Of a stretch of DNA of 64,000 bases, positions 25,893 to 35,741 are shown piece by piece. The notes below the pieces were generated by a model, which ran no database searches, was not told where the DNA came from, and saw only the letters and a program-made list of their open reading frames with translations. Source of the stretch: Rheinheimera sp. A13L. GTDB taxonomy: Bacteria > Pseudomonadota > Gammaproteobacteria > Enterobacterales > Alteromonadaceae. Position 1 is the stretch's first letter, and every line of letters starts with the position of its first letter. The stretch lies in the NCBI RefSeq assembly GCF_000217935.1, contig NZ_AFHI01000019.1, forward strand, positions 1-64,000. The letters run 5' to 3'. The position numbers and the translations under genes are program-made.

Positions 25893-26927
25893 ATGTCGTT
25901 AAAAAGTTTGAGTGTTTTGGCCCTCCTTCTTGTTGGTTTAACCGCCTGTAGTCAACCCGATCCGATACAACGTATTTCAGGCCCTGCCCAGGGTTCCAGC
26001 TTTACAGTCAGTTTCTGGACAGAGCAGGGGATCGACAAAAGTGCTTTGGAAAAGCAACTAAAAAAGGAACTGGATCGCATTGACCTGCTGATGTCTAACT
26101 ACAGACCAGACTCTGTCATTGAGGCCTTTAACGCTCAGCAAAGCCAGGACCTGATGGAAGTAGGGGAAGAACTGGTGCTGATGGTGGATATTGCCAAACA
26201 AATATCTGCCCACAGTGAAGGTTGTTACGACTTAACGGTAAAACCCTATTTTGAACTGTGGGGTTTTCGGGGTGATAAATTAACCAAACCCAGTGCTGAG
26301 CAAATTCAGACACTGAAACAAACTATTGGTTTAGACAAGGTAAGCAGTGACGGCAGCCGTCTGGTAAAACATAGTCCGGGTTTAAGAGTGGATGTGTCCT
26401 CCATAGCTCAGGGTTATACAGTAGGCCAACTGGCAAAAATTCTCGATAAGGCAGGCATTCAAAATTATCTGGTGGAAGTAGGGGGCGAGCTGGTGAGCAA
26501 AGGCAAAAAGCCGGAAGCTAAAGCCTGGCGTGTCGCTATTGAAAAACCTTTACCTGATTCACAAAAACTACAAAAAATCATCAGTGTGCAGCAAGACGAG
26601 CCTTTATCTATTATGACCTCGGGCACATATCGCCATTTTTATGATCTGGATGGTGTACGCTACAGTCATGTACTGGATGCCCGCACTGGTACACCTGTCA
26701 CCCACAATACGGTGTCTACCACTATTTTGATACCAGACCCAACCTGGGGGGATGCCTGGTCAACCGCCTTTTTGTGTATGGGTAGCGAGCAGGGACTGAA
26801 AGTGGCAGATGAACTGAAGTTGCCTGTGTTATTTATTGATCAGCAAGGTGCTGATTTTATTGAAAAACCAAGCCAGGCCTTAACTGAAGCTTTAGCTTCA
26901 GGTACAGCCTTCAGCTTCGTGGAGTAA
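25893..26927 (+). CDS. apbE: FAD:protein FMN transferase (ApbE), lipoprotein
   Basis: ApbE attaches FMN to a threonine in periplasmic flavoproteins such as NqrB, NqrC and RnfG. The 344-aa protein has a lipoprotein signal with lipobox LTAC (Cys19) and the family blocks MSNYRPDSVIEAFN near residue 70, VDVSSIAQGYTVGQLA near 168, LVEVGGELVSKG near 195, and the C-terminal SHVLDARTGTPV and DAWSTAFLCMG. It leads an operon with yihY (6 bp gap), pip and dtd. Confidence 0.95.
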   Translation: MSLKSLSVLALLLVGLTACSQPDPIQRISGPAQGSSFTVSFWTEQGIDKSALEKQLKKELDRIDLLMSNYRPDSVIEAFNAQQSQDLMEVGEELVLMVDIAKQISAHSEGCYDLTVKPYFELWGFRGDKLTKPSAEQIQTLKQTIGLDKVSSDGSRLVKHSPGLRVDVSSIAQGYTVGQLAKILDKAGIQNYLVEVGGELVSKGKKPEAKAWRVAIEKPLPDSQKLQKIISVQQDEPLSIMTSGTYRHFYDLDGVRYSHVLDARTGTPVTHNTVSTTILIPDPTWGDAWSTAFLCMGSEQGLKVADELKLPVLFIDQQGADFIEKPSQALTEALASGTAFSFVE

Positions 26928-26933
26928 AACCTG

Positions 26934-27824
26934 ATGGCGCAAGGATGGGACAAAGAGAAGCTGCAGCAGTTGCGTTTAAAGGGCAATGATTTTTTAACTT
27001 TGTATTTTAGACGTTGCCAGCACGACCAAATCAATGTGATTGGTGGTTATCTGGCTTATATCTCGTTATTGTCCCTGGTGCCTTTTATTGCGGTGATGTT
27101 TTCGGTGATGGGCGCATTTCCTATGTTTGGGGAGCTACGTGACCAGCTTGAAGCTTTTTTATATGCCAATGTAGCACCGGCGAAAGGCGATGAATTACGT
27201 TTATATATTGCTGGTTTTGTTGAAAATATTGGCAAAATGACAGCTGTGGGTATTGGTGCTTTGGTGCTGGTGGCTTTAATGCTGATCCACAATATCGACA
27301 AAACCATCAACAGCATATTCCGCATCAAAAAACGGCCACGATTGATTATTTCGTTTTCGATTTATTGGATGGTGCTGACCTTTGGGCCTATTCTGCTGGG
27401 GGCTTCCATCGCTGTCACCTCTTATATCTTGTCTTTGTCCAGTCTGGCTGAAGGTTATACACCAGGGTTAAGCAGCATATTACTGACCCTGACTCCTTAT
27501 GTTTTTTCTATTCTGGCGTTTTTCCTGCTGTATCTGGTGGTTCCTAACGCCAAGGTTCAGTATCGCCATGCCCTGATTGGTGCAACAACAGCCAGCGTAT
27601 TGTTTGAGTTGTTAAAAGAGGGGTTTGCTCTTTATATCACTCATTTCCCGTCTTATCAGGCCATTTATGGTGCTTTGGCTTTAGTGCCTATTTTGTTTTT
27701 GTGGATTTATCTGGTGTGGCTGGTGGTGTTGTTAGGGGCTGAGTTAACGGCTTTGCTGGAAGAACGTTATCTGCAAGCGGCTTCGGAAGCAGAAAAAGCA
27801 GCTGAAAAGGACACCACAGCATGA
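26934..27824 (+). CDS. YihY-family inner-membrane protein (BrkB-like)
   Basis: A 296-aa protein of the YihY/BrkB family (UPF0761) with six hydrophobic helices. Family marks are GGYLAYISLLSLVPFIAVMFSVM near residue 38, NIDKTINSIFRIKK near 120, NAKVQYRHALIGATTASVLFELLK near 205, and YGALALVPILFLWIYLVWLVVLLGAELTA near 245. Function unresolved; older names such as RNase BN and virulence factor BrkB are not well supported. It overlaps pip by 4 bp in the apbE-yihY-pip-dtd operon. Confidence 0.9.
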   Translation: MAQGWDKEKLQQLRLKGNDFLTLYFRRCQHDQINVIGGYLAYISLLSLVPFIAVMFSVMGAFPMFGELRDQLEAFLYANVAPAKGDELRLYIAGFVENIGKMTAVGIGALVLVALMLIHNIDKTINSIFRIKKRPRLIISFSIYWMVLTFGPILLGASIAVTSYILSLSSLAEGYTPGLSSILLTLTPYVFSILAFFLLYLVVPNAKVQYRHALIGATTASVLFELLKEGFALYITHFPSYQAIYGALALVPILFLWIYLVWLVVLLGAELTALLEERYLQAASEAEKAAEKDTTA

Positions 27825-28795
27825 ATACGGCTACCGCTATAGAAGCCTTTTCGACTCAATGGCTGGACACTGCAGATGGACAGCAAATTTATCTGGAGCA
27901 AAGTGGCAACCCGCAAGGTATTCCGGTGATTTATTGCCATGGTGGGCCTGGAGGCGGTAGTTCACCTTTTCATCGCCAGCTGTTTGACCCGACTTTGTAC
28001 CACATTATTATTTTTGACCAGAGAGGTTGTGGTTTATCCACTCCTGCTTTGCAGCTGGAAAACAACAGCACTGTGCATTTGATTGCCGACATGGAGCAAA
28101 TTCGTCAGCATTTGCACATTCAACGTTGGGTAGTGGCAGGTGGATCCTGGGGCAGCACTTTGGCTTTGGCTTATGGGCAGGCTTATCCGGATCGTTGTTT
28201 GGGTTTTATCTTACGTGGCATTTTCCTTGGGCGTCAGCAGGACATTGATTGGTTGTACCGGGCTGGTTTTGGTGCCAGTCAGGTTTTTCCTGATTATTAT
28301 CAGGATTTTATTAAGCCAGTGGCGCAGCTGTTACATCTGGATATTCTGCAGGCTTATCAGTTGCAGTTGCATCATCAAGACGAAAGCCTCCGACTGGAGG
28401 CCGCTTTAGCCTGGAGTATCTGGGAGTCGCGCATTGCTACTTTGTTACCTAATGAGTTTTCCAGAGGCGGTGACATGGATGCCCGGTCGGCTTTAGCTTT
28501 AGCCTTAATTGAGCATCATTATTTTCAGCATCAGTGTTTTTTTGAAACCGACCAGTTGCTTAATAACATACATAAAATCAGTCATTTACCTTGTCAGATA
28601 GTGCATGGTCGTTATGACATGGTATGCAAAGCCGAAAATGCCTTTAGTCTGGCGTCGCTTTGGCCTGGTGCAGAATTGAATTGGGTGGTCGATGCGGGGC
28701 ATTCAGCTTCTGAAGTTGGGATCCGCAGCGCCTTGTATCAGGCCAGTCTGGTGATGGCTGATGTGTTGCAGGCTGTGGAAGTAGAAGTACTATGA
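27821..28795 (+). CDS. pip: Proline iminopeptidase
   Basis: Pip removes N-terminal proline from peptides. The 324-aa alpha/beta hydrolase has the oxyanion motif [10 protein letters not shown] near residue 47, [11 protein letters not shown], the nucleophile elbow [12 protein letters not shown] near 110, the acid in HGRYDMVC near 266, and the histidine in DAGHSASE near 295. LRGIFLGR matches the cap-domain start of the family. It overlaps the genes on both sides by 4 bp, so translation is coupled with yihY and dtd. Confidence 0.93.
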   Translation: MNTATAIEAFSTQWLDTADGQQIYLEQSGNPQGIPVIYCHGGPGGGSSPFHRQLFDPTLYHIIIFDQRGCGLSTPALQLENNSTVHLIADMEQIRQHLHIQRWVVAGGSWGSTLALAYGQAYPDRCLGFILRGIFLGRQQDIDWLYRAGFGASQVFPDYYQDFIKPVAQLLHLDILQAYQLQLHHQDESLRLEAALAWSIWESRIATLLPNEFSRGGDMDARSALALALIEHHYFQHQCFFETDQLLNNIHKISHLPCQIVHGRYDMVCKAENAFSLASLWPGAELNWVVDAGHSASEVGIRSALYQASLVMADVLQAVEVEVL

Positions 28796-29229
28796 AAGCT
28801 TTGATCCAACGGGTCAGCTCCGCCAGTGTGACTGTCGATCACCAGCGGGTTGGTGCCATTCATACCGGCTTATTGGTATTACTTGGTGTAGAAAAAGACG
28901 ATACAGAATTACAGTTAAAAAAGCTGGCTGATAAAGTGCTGAAATACAGAGTGTTTTCCGATGAAAACGGCAAAATGAATTTGAATGTGCAGCAAGCGGG
29001 TGGCGCCTTATTGGTGGTATCGCAATTTACCTTAGCCGCAGACACTAACTCAGGCTTAAGACCCAGTTTCTCCACAGCTGCTGTGCCTGACACGGCGTTG
29101 AAGCTGTATCAGGACTTTGTCGCTTATTGCAGAAGCTACGGTATTGAAGTCGCTACAGGGCAGTTTGGCGCCGATATGCAGGTGGCTCTTGTGAACAATG
29201 GTCCTGTCACTTTTCTGCTTGAGACTTAA
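28792..29229 (+). CDS. dtd: D-aminoacyl-tRNA deacylase
   Basis: Dtd hydrolyses D-aminoacyl-tRNAs to keep D-amino acids out of proteins. The 145-aa length is standard. [16 protein letters not shown] at the N-terminus, [17 protein letters not shown] near residue 80 and the C-terminal [11 protein letters not shown] contain the catalytic Thr and the Gly-Pro chirality-proofreading motif. Last gene of its operon; its 3' end overlaps the convergent gene at 29207-29824 by 23 bp. Confidence 0.96.
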   Translation: MKALIQRVSSASVTVDHQRVGAIHTGLLVLLGVEKDDTELQLKKLADKVLKYRVFSDENGKMNLNVQQAGGALLVVSQFTLAADTNSGLRPSFSTAAVPDTALKLYQDFVAYCRSYGIEVATGQFGADMQVALVNNGPVTFLLET

Positions 29230-29824
29230 TCTCGTACAACAGATTCAGGTAACCTTCGATGCGATGGCACTGATAACTACGTTTTGTCAGCAAAGCTTCC
29301 AGTTGCTGCTGGTATTCAGGTTGTGACAAATTAATCAAAATGGTTCCGCTTAGCTCTAATGTCTTTTGCATCGCCTGCTGCCAGCCGTCAAACAGCGGAT
29401 AGATATCCCAGAGTACAAAAGACCATTGCTCAGTCCTGTGTTGCAGAAAATCCTGAGCAGGCATTGCTATTAACTCTTCCTTACCATTCAGGCAAAAAAA
29501 ACGCTGATAGGCATCAATCACGGCCTGATGCGGCTCCACTGTCACCAGCTGAGTGTTTGGCAACACAGTGCTGATAAAACGATTGATATCACCACCACCC
29601 AATCCCAACTGTAATACAGACGCAGGTTTTAGCTGTTGCAGGGCACGTAAAATGGGCACCAAATGCGGCGAAAGTGTCGCAGCCGGTGCTAATTGGTTCA
29701 TCTTACTTTGCATTATGCCGTCCAGATAAAGGCATAAAAAAGGACCTTCTTCAGTCAGTTCCAGCCGGGGCGGACCCGCTTGAAACCAGACTAACTGTTG
29801 TATAGCGTCAGGTTTTTGTTCCAC
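29207..29824 (-). CDS. Spermidine synthase-like SAM-dependent protein
   Basis: A 205-aa protein with the Rossmann motif [15 protein letters not shown] near residue 68, [18 protein letters not shown] near 95, and FVLWDIYP near 132, the arrangement seen in spermidine-synthase-fold aminopropyl- or methyltransferases. It lacks the N-terminal beta domain and the GGGEG motif of true SpeE, so polyamine synthesis is unlikely and the substrate is unknown. The start is a GTG at 29824 with a GAGGG upstream. It diverges from the YiiD-like gene 35 bp away. Confidence 0.7.
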   Translation of the reverse strand: MEQKPDAIQQLVWFQAGPPRLELTEEGPFLCLYLDGIMQSKMNQLAPAATLSPHLVPILRALQQLKPASVLQLGLGGGDINRFISTVLPNTQLVTVEPHQAVIDAYQRFFCLNGKEELIAMPAQDFLQHRTEQWSFVLWDIYPLFDGWQQAMQKTLELSGTILINLSQPEYQQQLEALLTKRSYQCHRIEGYLNLLYEIKSQAEK

Positions 29825-29859
29825 AATACCCTCAAATCAACTGACTACAGGACTACGAT

Positions 29860-30780
29860 GTGAACTGGCAGCTTAGCGCCCCACAAACTGAAGCTCAATG
29901 GTTAGCTTATTATCAATTGCGCTGGCAAGTGTTGCGAGCCCCCTGGGATCAACCCAAAGGCTCGGAACAGGACGAGTCAGAAGCAGTGTCTTTTCATCGT
30001 ATGGTGTGCACCGAAGAAGGTGAGGTGGTGGCTGTTGGCCGTTTGCATAAAGTGGATGAACGGACTGCTCAGGTGCGTTATATGGCGGTGTCAGCTCAAT
30101 GGCAGGGTCATGGTTTAGGGGCTATGGTACTGCAGCAGTTAGAACAGGTAGCGCTGGAGCAGGGCATGCAGCGGATCATTCTCAATGCCCGCGATACAGC
30201 TTCAGGTTTTTATCAAAAAGCAGGCTATAGCTACCTTGAACCCGCCAATTCGTTATTTGGTATAGCTCATCATCGTTACGTCAAAACCTTAGGCTTTTCT
30301 GCTTCAACTGATTTGCTACAACAATGGCGACCTGAATTGCAGAGCACCTTCTGGCAAAAAATTCCGTTGTCCGCTTATATGCAATTGCAGGTGCAGTCGG
30401 TGGATCAACATAAGATCTGTTGTGTCGCGCCTTTAGATCCCAATATCAACTTACATCACACCATGTTTGCCGGCAGTATTTATACCCTGGGTACCTTAAC
30501 GGGGTGGGGTATGGTCTGGTTGTTATTAAAAGATCAGCAACTGGATGGCGATATTGTATTGGCTGATGCACATATCCGTTATCTGAAACCTGTGACTGGC
30601 GCTGCTGAAGGCCGTTGCTGGCGACATCAGTGCGCACCAGACTTTTCTGCTTTGCATCAACAACGTAAAGCCAGGTTGGATATCAAAGTGGGTATTTTTT
30701 GTGATGATATACAAGTGGCTGTTTTTGAAGGGCGTTTTGCTGTGTTACCAAAAAATTCCCGCCCGCCTTTAGCTCCATAA
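29860..30780 (+). CDS. yiiD: YiiD-like GNAT acetyltransferase / hotdog thioesterase fusion
   Basis: This 306-aa protein joins two domains. Residues about 1-145 are a GNAT acetyltransferase (VRYMAVSAQWQGHGLGAMVL is the acetyl-CoA loop, AGYSYLEPAN the end). Residues about 160-300 are a hotdog thioesterase-like domain (ILDPNINLHHTMFAGSIYTL region, starting at LDPN). The fusion matches E. coli YiiD (also called FabY), linked to fatty-acid initiation. GTG start at 29860; an ATG 2 bp upstream is out of frame and hits a stop at once. Nothing in the neighbourhood is clearly related. Confidence 0.85.
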   Translation: MNWQLSAPQTEAQWLAYYQLRWQVLRAPWDQPKGSEQDESEAVSFHRMVCTEEGEVVAVGRLHKVDERTAQVRYMAVSAQWQGHGLGAMVLQQLEQVALEQGMQRIILNARDTASGFYQKAGYSYLEPANSLFGIAHHRYVKTLGFSASTDLLQQWRPELQSTFWQKIPLSAYMQLQVQSVDQHKICCVAPLDPNINLHHTMFAGSIYTLGTLTGWGMVWLLLKDQQLDGDIVLADAHIRYLKPVTGAAEGRCWRHQCAPDFSALHQQRKARLDIKVGIFCDDIQVAVFEGRFAVLPKNSRPPLAP

Positions 30781-30889
30781 ACCAGTATTTTTATATTGAG
30801 ATATGTCAAGCAAATATCAGGGTTAATTCAGGTAAAAGTTCCTGACAGATTTGATACTACAGTCATCAAGTCCGTCAGGAGTGCCACTA

Positions 30890-31507
30890 ATGAATAATAA
30901 ATGGTTGATCAGCTCATGTGTTGCGACAGCCGCAGGAATAATTGCAGGCGCAACCTACCTTCTATTTTCTGAGTATTCAGTTTTATCCGGCAGCCAAAAC
31001 TGGGTGTTAAGTTCCACCTGGTCCAGTGCCATGTTATGGCTTTTTGTTTCTATGTTTCTGCTGGCCCTGTTGTTTAATATTCTGGCATTTCTGGAACTGG
31101 AGCGTCAGGAAGAGGTGCTGAATCCAATGTGGTGGCCACAAGGCAATAAGCTTGCACGGCAACAGCAACAGTTCAAAGAAAACACTCAACTTTTATTGCA
31201 GTTTTTTGGCCGCGAGATGGAATCGCTGGAAGACTGTGATTCCCACTTTTTAGTGCGTCGCCAGCAGCAGGCTTTATTGCTTTATATTCAACCTGAATTA
31301 GATCAGGCTTTAACTGTGGCTCAGGTTCGCTCCGTATTTCAACAAATGTTATCGCTCAACTGCCAACGTGGTTTGATTGTCTGCTATCAAAAAATTAATA
31401 GTCAGGTACGGCTCTTTGCGGCTGAAGCAGGTATAGAACTTTTTGACCAACAACGTTTGAAAAAATACATGAATGCTGAAAGTTTCGACCAATTAGCGCT
31501 GATATAA
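30890..31507 (+). CDS. Membrane protein of unknown function with soluble C-terminal domain
   Basis: I do not recognise this 205-aa protein. It has two membrane helices (about 6-28 and 45-70) followed by a soluble domain of about 130 aa rich in Gln and Leu. The order in that domain, LLLYIQPELDQALTVAQVRSVFQQML then GLIVCYQKI then RLFAAEAGIELFDQQRLKKYM, is reminiscent of the restriction-endonuclease-like (Mrr-type) core, but no complete D-(E/Q)-x-K motif is visible. AGGAG lies 8 nt before the ATG. It is followed by an intrinsic terminator. Confidence 0.6.
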   Translation: MNNKWLISSCVATAAGIIAGATYLLFSEYSVLSGSQNWVLSSTWSSAMLWLFVSMFLLALLFNILAFLELERQEEVLNPMWWPQGNKLARQQQQFKENTQLLLQFFGREMESLEDCDSHFLVRRQQQALLLYIQPELDQALTVAQVRSVFQQMLSLNCQRGLIVCYQKINSQVRLFAAEAGIELFDQQRLKKYMNAESFDQLALI

Positions 31508-31630
31508 GGCTGTTATCACGCTATATAAAGCTTCCATCATGTTTTTTTCGCCAAATTTGTCATGATGATCAGGCGTTTACGAATGTTAGACATGGAACGA
31601 ACAAAGATAACGGATTACACACTTCCTGCC

Positions 31631-31659
31631 TGGCCAGACACTGTCTGGCCATTTTTTTT
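31631..31659 (+). terminator. Intrinsic terminator
   Basis: TGGCCAGAC-ACT-GTCTGGCCA, a perfect 9-bp stem, followed by eight T bases. It lies 120 bp past the stop of the unknown membrane protein and ends that transcript. Confidence 0.88.
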
Positions 31660-31927
31660 ACTTCCACACTAACAATCTCTGAGTTATATCTGCTTTGTTT
31701 CATCCAATGAATTGGCTGATATGACCTGGCATCAGAAGTGGTAAACACAATTCTGTATGCAGAGCCTCTGTTCAATTTATCCTGCCTGGCCATTCTTCTG
31801 AACCAATAACAGCAGAAACAGCTGCACCTGAAATAAACACCCATTGAACCGCAGTGTGCGAAATCTTTGCATCTGGATCATTGCTTTTAAAGTACAAAGA
31901 GCTTTGTTCACTCGTACCTGACGGACA

Positions 31928-31955
31928 TAAAAAAGCCAGAGCAGTTGCTCTGGCT
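31928..31955 (-). terminator. Intrinsic terminator of the chemoreceptor gene
   Basis: AGCCAGAGC-AGTT-GCTCTGGCT (31934-31955), a 9-bp stem, followed on the minus strand by a run of T bases, 20 bp past the stop of the receptor gene. Confidence 0.9.
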
Positions 31956-31975
31956 GGAGAGGATTTGCAACAAGT

Positions 31976-34003
31976 TTAATGCAATTTAAAGCTACGTACT
32001 GCGTTTTCCAGTGTACTGGCTGCTGTAGCTACCTGAGCGCTTTGTTCCAGTGTGGAGGTTGCACGTTCAGTACTTTGTTCTGCTAAATCCACCATACTGT
32101 GCATGCTGTGTTCTATCGCAGTTCCAAGCTGTAACTGACTGGATGTCGTAGTGGCTATGTTGTCACTGATCTGATGCATAGCTTCTATAGCCTGATTAAT
32201 TTCGGCCAAAGCAGTCATCAACTGACTGTTTTGCGCTACACAGTTATTGGCATCAGTCTGGCCTTTTTCAATCGACTTCACTGCATGCATACTTTGTTGC
32301 TGCAAGCTGGCTATCATAGTGCGGATTTCATCCGTGGCCTGCTGACTGCGCACCGCTAAAGAACGTACTTCATCTGCGACTACAGCAAAACCACGGCCTT
32401 GCTCACCGGCTCTGGCTGCTTCTATGGCGGCGTTTAACGCCAGCAGGTTAGTTTGCTCAGCAATGCCACGAATGGTCGTCAGAATGCCGCCTATGTTGTT
32501 TGATTCAACGTTGACGGCCTGCATTGTATTGCTGGTGTCATTCAGTTGCTGCGCCAGCTCCTGGATCAGGGTATTGTTGGCCGCTGAAACCTGATCAATT
32601 TGCAGGCTTTGGCTTAACGCCTGCTGCATTTGTTGCTGCGCCTGATCGGCTTGTTCGGCGATTTGATGAGTATTGGTTGCTAACTGCTGGGTGATACCGT
32701 TGACCTCAGCCACCTGATGATGCTGGGTACTTAAAGCCTGATGAATAGCGCTGACTTCCTGACTGGATAAACGGGCACTCTGATTCAGTTCCAGTACCCC
32801 TTGTTGTATTTGTTCAATCAACTGGCGTAAGGCTTTAATCAGTGTATTCACATTGGCAGATAACTCACCAAATTCATCATCGGAATTGATGGTCAGCTCG
32901 CGGCTTAAATCACCTTGGGCTATGCGACCCAAGACTCTGTTGATCCCGGACAAAGGGGTTATCATGGCTTTGATGGTCAGATAAGCAGCACCTATAGCTA
33001 AGCCAACCAAAACAATCAGCATAATCACAGCGCGGATAGTGCCGGAATTTAGAGCTGAGGATAGATCCTGCTGCAACGAGTTAAACTGGCTGTCTGCCTG
33101 GCTGATCATTTGATCTAAAGCGGCTACAGCCTGGGTCACCTGTTGCTCGGACTGGTCCAGTTGCTGCCGCGCTGCTTGTAGTTGTTTGACCTGCAATAAT
33201 TTGATACTGACTAAGTTATTTTCGCCCTCAATCCGGCTTTTGGCGTCGTCCAGCTGAGCCAGAAAATCCTGCCAAAAGTCCTCTGCATTCACTTGCTTCA
33301 CTATATTGGCGATGTAATCCAGGTTGCCTTGCATATCACTAAAAGCAAAACCTAAGTTCTCCTGACTGCTGGCTAATTGCTCCGGATTTGTCATGGCCGC
33401 AATTTCACGTACAGTTTTCAGCAGGCCCAAAAGCTGACCATCTACCCGGCCAGCTGCCCCTTCTAAGAGTTCCATTTGGCTGGTTTTACCCGGTGCTTCC
33501 AAAAATGAAATATCCACTAAGGTAGCACCTGCTGTATCAATCAGGTTTTCCAGCTCTTTTAATTCAGCTGAGGCTTGATCACCCTGAGCTATGGCTTCTA
33601 AACGGGCTTTAAATAATTGTTCAACAGCCTGTTGATAGGCCTGATAGGTTTGCTGAGCTTCAGCTAAGGGTTTTTGTAAAGTAGGTTCTTTGGCAACTAA
33701 AGGCGTCAGGCTGGCCATTCTGTTACGGTAGACTTCGGCTGCCTGAGTAAATTCATCTTGATAACTCTTAATTCTCTTTGCATCTTCAGCTGTGTAACCC
33801 AAAGCAGACAACTTGGCGAGTTTCAATAATTGAATTTGTGCCATATTGCTTTGTTGTTGCACTGGCACTGCAGTTTCATTCATCTGGCTGCTGGTGCTGT
33901 TTACTACGGCAAAACTCCAGAGTGAAGATAAACTGGCGACTAATAACAGCAAGGCAATAAAGCCAAAGCCCAGATAAATTTTATGTGCAACCCGAAGTTT
34001 CAT
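31976..34003 (-). CDS. Methyl-accepting chemotaxis protein
   Basis: A 675-aa inner-membrane receptor. It has an N-terminal membrane helix (about 8-30), a long helical periplasmic sensor (about 31-325), a second membrane helix (about 328-350), a HAMP domain (about 351-403), and a cytoplasmic signalling domain whose hairpin tip [35 protein letters not shown] is the universal MCP signature. The ligand is unknown; its position beside the hut cluster makes histidine or urocanate worth testing. Flanked by terminators on both sides, so it is transcribed alone. Confidence 0.95.
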   Translation of the reverse strand: MKLRVAHKIYLGFGFIALLLLVASLSSLWSFAVVNSTSSQMNETAVPVQQQSNMAQIQLLKLAKLSALGYTAEDAKRIKSYQDEFTQAAEVYRNRMASLTPLVAKEPTLQKPLAEAQQTYQAYQQAVEQLFKARLEAIAQGDQASAELKELENLIDTAGATLVDISFLEAPGKTSQMELLEGAAGRVDGQLLGLLKTVREIAAMTNPEQLASSQENLGFAFSDMQGNLDYIANIVKQVNAEDFWQDFLAQLDDAKSRIEGENNLVSIKLLQVKQLQAARQQLDQSEQQVTQAVAALDQMISQADSQFNSLQQDLSSALNSGTIRAVIMLIVLVGLAIGAAYLTIKAMITPLSGINRVLGRIAQGDLSRELTINSDDEFGELSANVNTLIKALRQLIEQIQQGVLELNQSARLSSQEVSAIHQALSTQHHQVAEVNGITQQLATNTHQIAEQADQAQQQMQQALSQSLQIDQVSAANNTLIQELAQQLNDTSNTMQAVNVESNNIGGILTTIRGIAEQTNLLALNAAIEAARAGEQGRGFAVVADEVRSLAVRSQQATDEIRTMIASLQQQSMHAVKSIEKGQTDANNCVAQNSQLMTALAEINQAIEAMHQISDNIATTTSSQLQLGTAIEHSMHSMVDLAEQSTERATSTLEQSAQVATAASTLENAVRSFKLH

Positions 34004-34133
34004 AGGATAATTCCAACAGCTGTTATGGTTTTAGTATTGGTTAGAATGCGATAGATAGAAAATAGACAGCTGAAACTAACAAAGTTTTTTCAACTGGTCT
34101 AGCCAGATTGGTGCAAATTTATTCGATGCAGAT

Positions 34134-34166
34134 AAAAAAAGAGCACCAATTTGGTGCTCTTTTTCA
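34134..34166 (-). terminator. Intrinsic terminator of hutH
   Basis: GAGCACCAA-T-TTGGTGCTC (34141-34159) with A-runs before and T-runs after, so it can work in both directions. It lies 24 bp past the hutH stop and ends the hutC-hutU-hutH transcript. Confidence 0.92.
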
Positions 34167-34189
34167 AAAAAACTAATAAAAATAGAAGC

Positions 34190-35725
34190 TTAAAAACTGC
34201 TTAATAGATTAGCAGGCAGTAAAGAATTTAAGCTGCCATGGCGCAAGAGTTCAGCGGCTTTTTCGATATCTGGCGCGAAGTAGCGGTCAACATCATAGAA
34301 GCTGACTTCCTGACGTAATACGGCTTTGGCTTGTTCTACTGCAACTGCGCCTTTTAATGGTGCACGGAAGTCTAAACCCTGAGCAGCTGCCAGATACTCA
34401 ACAGCCAGTACGCCTAACGTATTTTCAGCCATATCGGCTAAACGACGGGCAGCAAAAGTGGCCATAGACACATGATCTTCCTGGTTCGCTGACGTAGGTA
34501 AGCTGTCGACAGATGCCGGATGCGCCAGAGATTTATTCTCTGAAGCCAAAGCTGCTGCTGTGACCTGAGCAATCATAAAGCCGCTGTTTACGCCGCCGTT
34601 ATTGACTAAGAAGGCGGGTAACTTGCTTAAATGTGAATCGATCAGAAGAGCCATACGGCGCTCTGAAATAGAACCTATCTCAGCAATAGCCAAAGCCAGA
34701 TTATCGGCGGCCATAGCCACAGGTTCAGCATGGAAGTTACCACCAGAGATAATGTCATCTTCAGCAGCAAACACCAACGGATTGTCTGTCACACCATTGG
34801 CTTCAACCAATAACACAGAAGCTGCGAAACGGATTTGAGCTAAACAGGCACCCATCACCTGAGGCTGGCAACGTAAGCTGTATGGGTCTTGTACTTTTTC
34901 ACAGTTTTTGTGTGAATCTGCAATTTCTGAACTTTCACCTAACAAGTGGCGATAAATCAAAGCTGCATCTATCTGGCCTTGCTGACCACGTACCGCATGA
35001 ATACGGGCATCAAAAGGAGAACGACTGCCCATAGCAGCTTCCACACTCATAGCACCAATCACAGAACCTGCTGCGTATAAATCTTCAGCGCGGAATAAGC
35101 CTTCTAAGGCAAAAGCAGTGGAGGCCTGAGTACCGTTTAATAAGGCCAGACCTTCTTTCGCTGCCAAGGTGATTGGCTCTAAACCTGCTATTGCTAAACC
35201 TTCTTTGGCAGAATAAATCTGGCCTGCGATACAAACTTCGCCTTCACCTATCAGTGGCAACACCATATGAGATAAAGGGGCTAAATCGCCTGAAGCGCCT
35301 ACTGAGCCTTTTTTCGGAATGCAAGGATAAACACCTGCATTGACCAGTTTAATCAGCGCTTCGATCACTAAAGGGCGAACGCCAGAATAACCACGGGCCA
35401 AGGAATTAATTTTCAGTACCAGCATTAAACGTACTGTGCTGTCGTCCATCAAATCGCCAAACCCAGCGGCGTGAGATAAAACGATAGAACGCTGCAAAGT
35501 TTCCAGTTTGTCCTGATCAATTTTGGTATTGGCCAATAAACCAAAGCCTGTATTGATGCCATACACAGTGCGGTTTTCGGCGACTATTTTGGCCACTGTA
35601 GCAGCTGATGCTTCAATAGCTGGCAAAGCCGCTGGGTCCAAAGTCACAGTGACTGCATGTTGTTGCACCTGACGCAGTTGCGCCAGAGTCAGTTCACCAG
35701 GGGTGATGGTTAAAGCGTAAGTCAT
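34190..35725 (-). CDS. hutH: Histidine ammonia-lyase
   Basis: HutH deaminates L-histidine to trans-urocanate, the first step of histidine use. The 511-aa cytoplasmic enzyme has the [15 protein letters not shown] motif near residue 140, whose Ala-Ser-Gly cyclises into the MIO prosthetic group, and the YGINTGFG loop near 55 with the catalytic Tyr. The ATG at 35725 has an AAGGA 7 nt upstream and gives the family length; a TTG at 35740 is also open. It follows hutU by 16 bp and ends the hutC-hutU-hutH operon. Confidence 0.97.
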   Translation of the reverse strand: MTYALTITPGELTLAQLRQVQQHAVTVTLDPAALPAIEASAATVAKIVAENRTVYGINTGFGLLANTKIDQDKLETLQRSIVLSHAAGFGDLMDDSTVRLMLVLKINSLARGYSGVRPLVIEALIKLVNAGVYPCIPKKGSVGASGDLAPLSHMVLPLIGEGEVCIAGQIYSAKEGLAIAGLEPITLAAKEGLALLNGTQASTAFALEGLFRAEDLYAAGSVIGAMSVEAAMGSRSPFDARIHAVRGQQGQIDAALIYRHLLGESSEIADSHKNCEKVQDPYSLRCQPQVMGACLAQIRFAASVLLVEANGVTDNPLVFAAEDDIISGGNFHAEPVAMAADNLALAIAEIGSISERRMALLIDSHLSKLPAFLVNNGGVNSGFMIAQVTAAALASENKSLAHPASVDSLPTSANQEDHVSMATFAARRLADMAENTLGVLAVEYLAAAQGLDFRAPLKGAVAVEQAKAVLRQEVSFYDVDRYFAPDIEKAAELLRHGSLNSLLPANLLSSF

Positions 35726-35741
35726 AGTCTTATCCTTCAAA

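Larger units (their letters stand above)
31508..31975. other. Convergent intergenic region with two terminators
   Basis: No gene is supported. The gap separates two convergent genes and holds a plus-strand terminator (31631-31659) and a minus-strand terminator (31928-31955). An open frame at 31569-31844 on the minus strand runs through one terminator, is rich in Cys and Arg, and is judged spurious. Confidence 0.6.

Noticed and set aside
30796-30809. FNR-like TTGAG-ATAT-GTCAA upstream of 30890
   Set aside because: Both half-sites carry an internal mismatch to TTGAT/ATCAA, and no -10 element sits at the required distance.
31569-31844. Minus-strand open frame in the convergent gap
   Set aside because: It runs through a strong terminator, is rich in Cys and Arg, and resembles no family I know.
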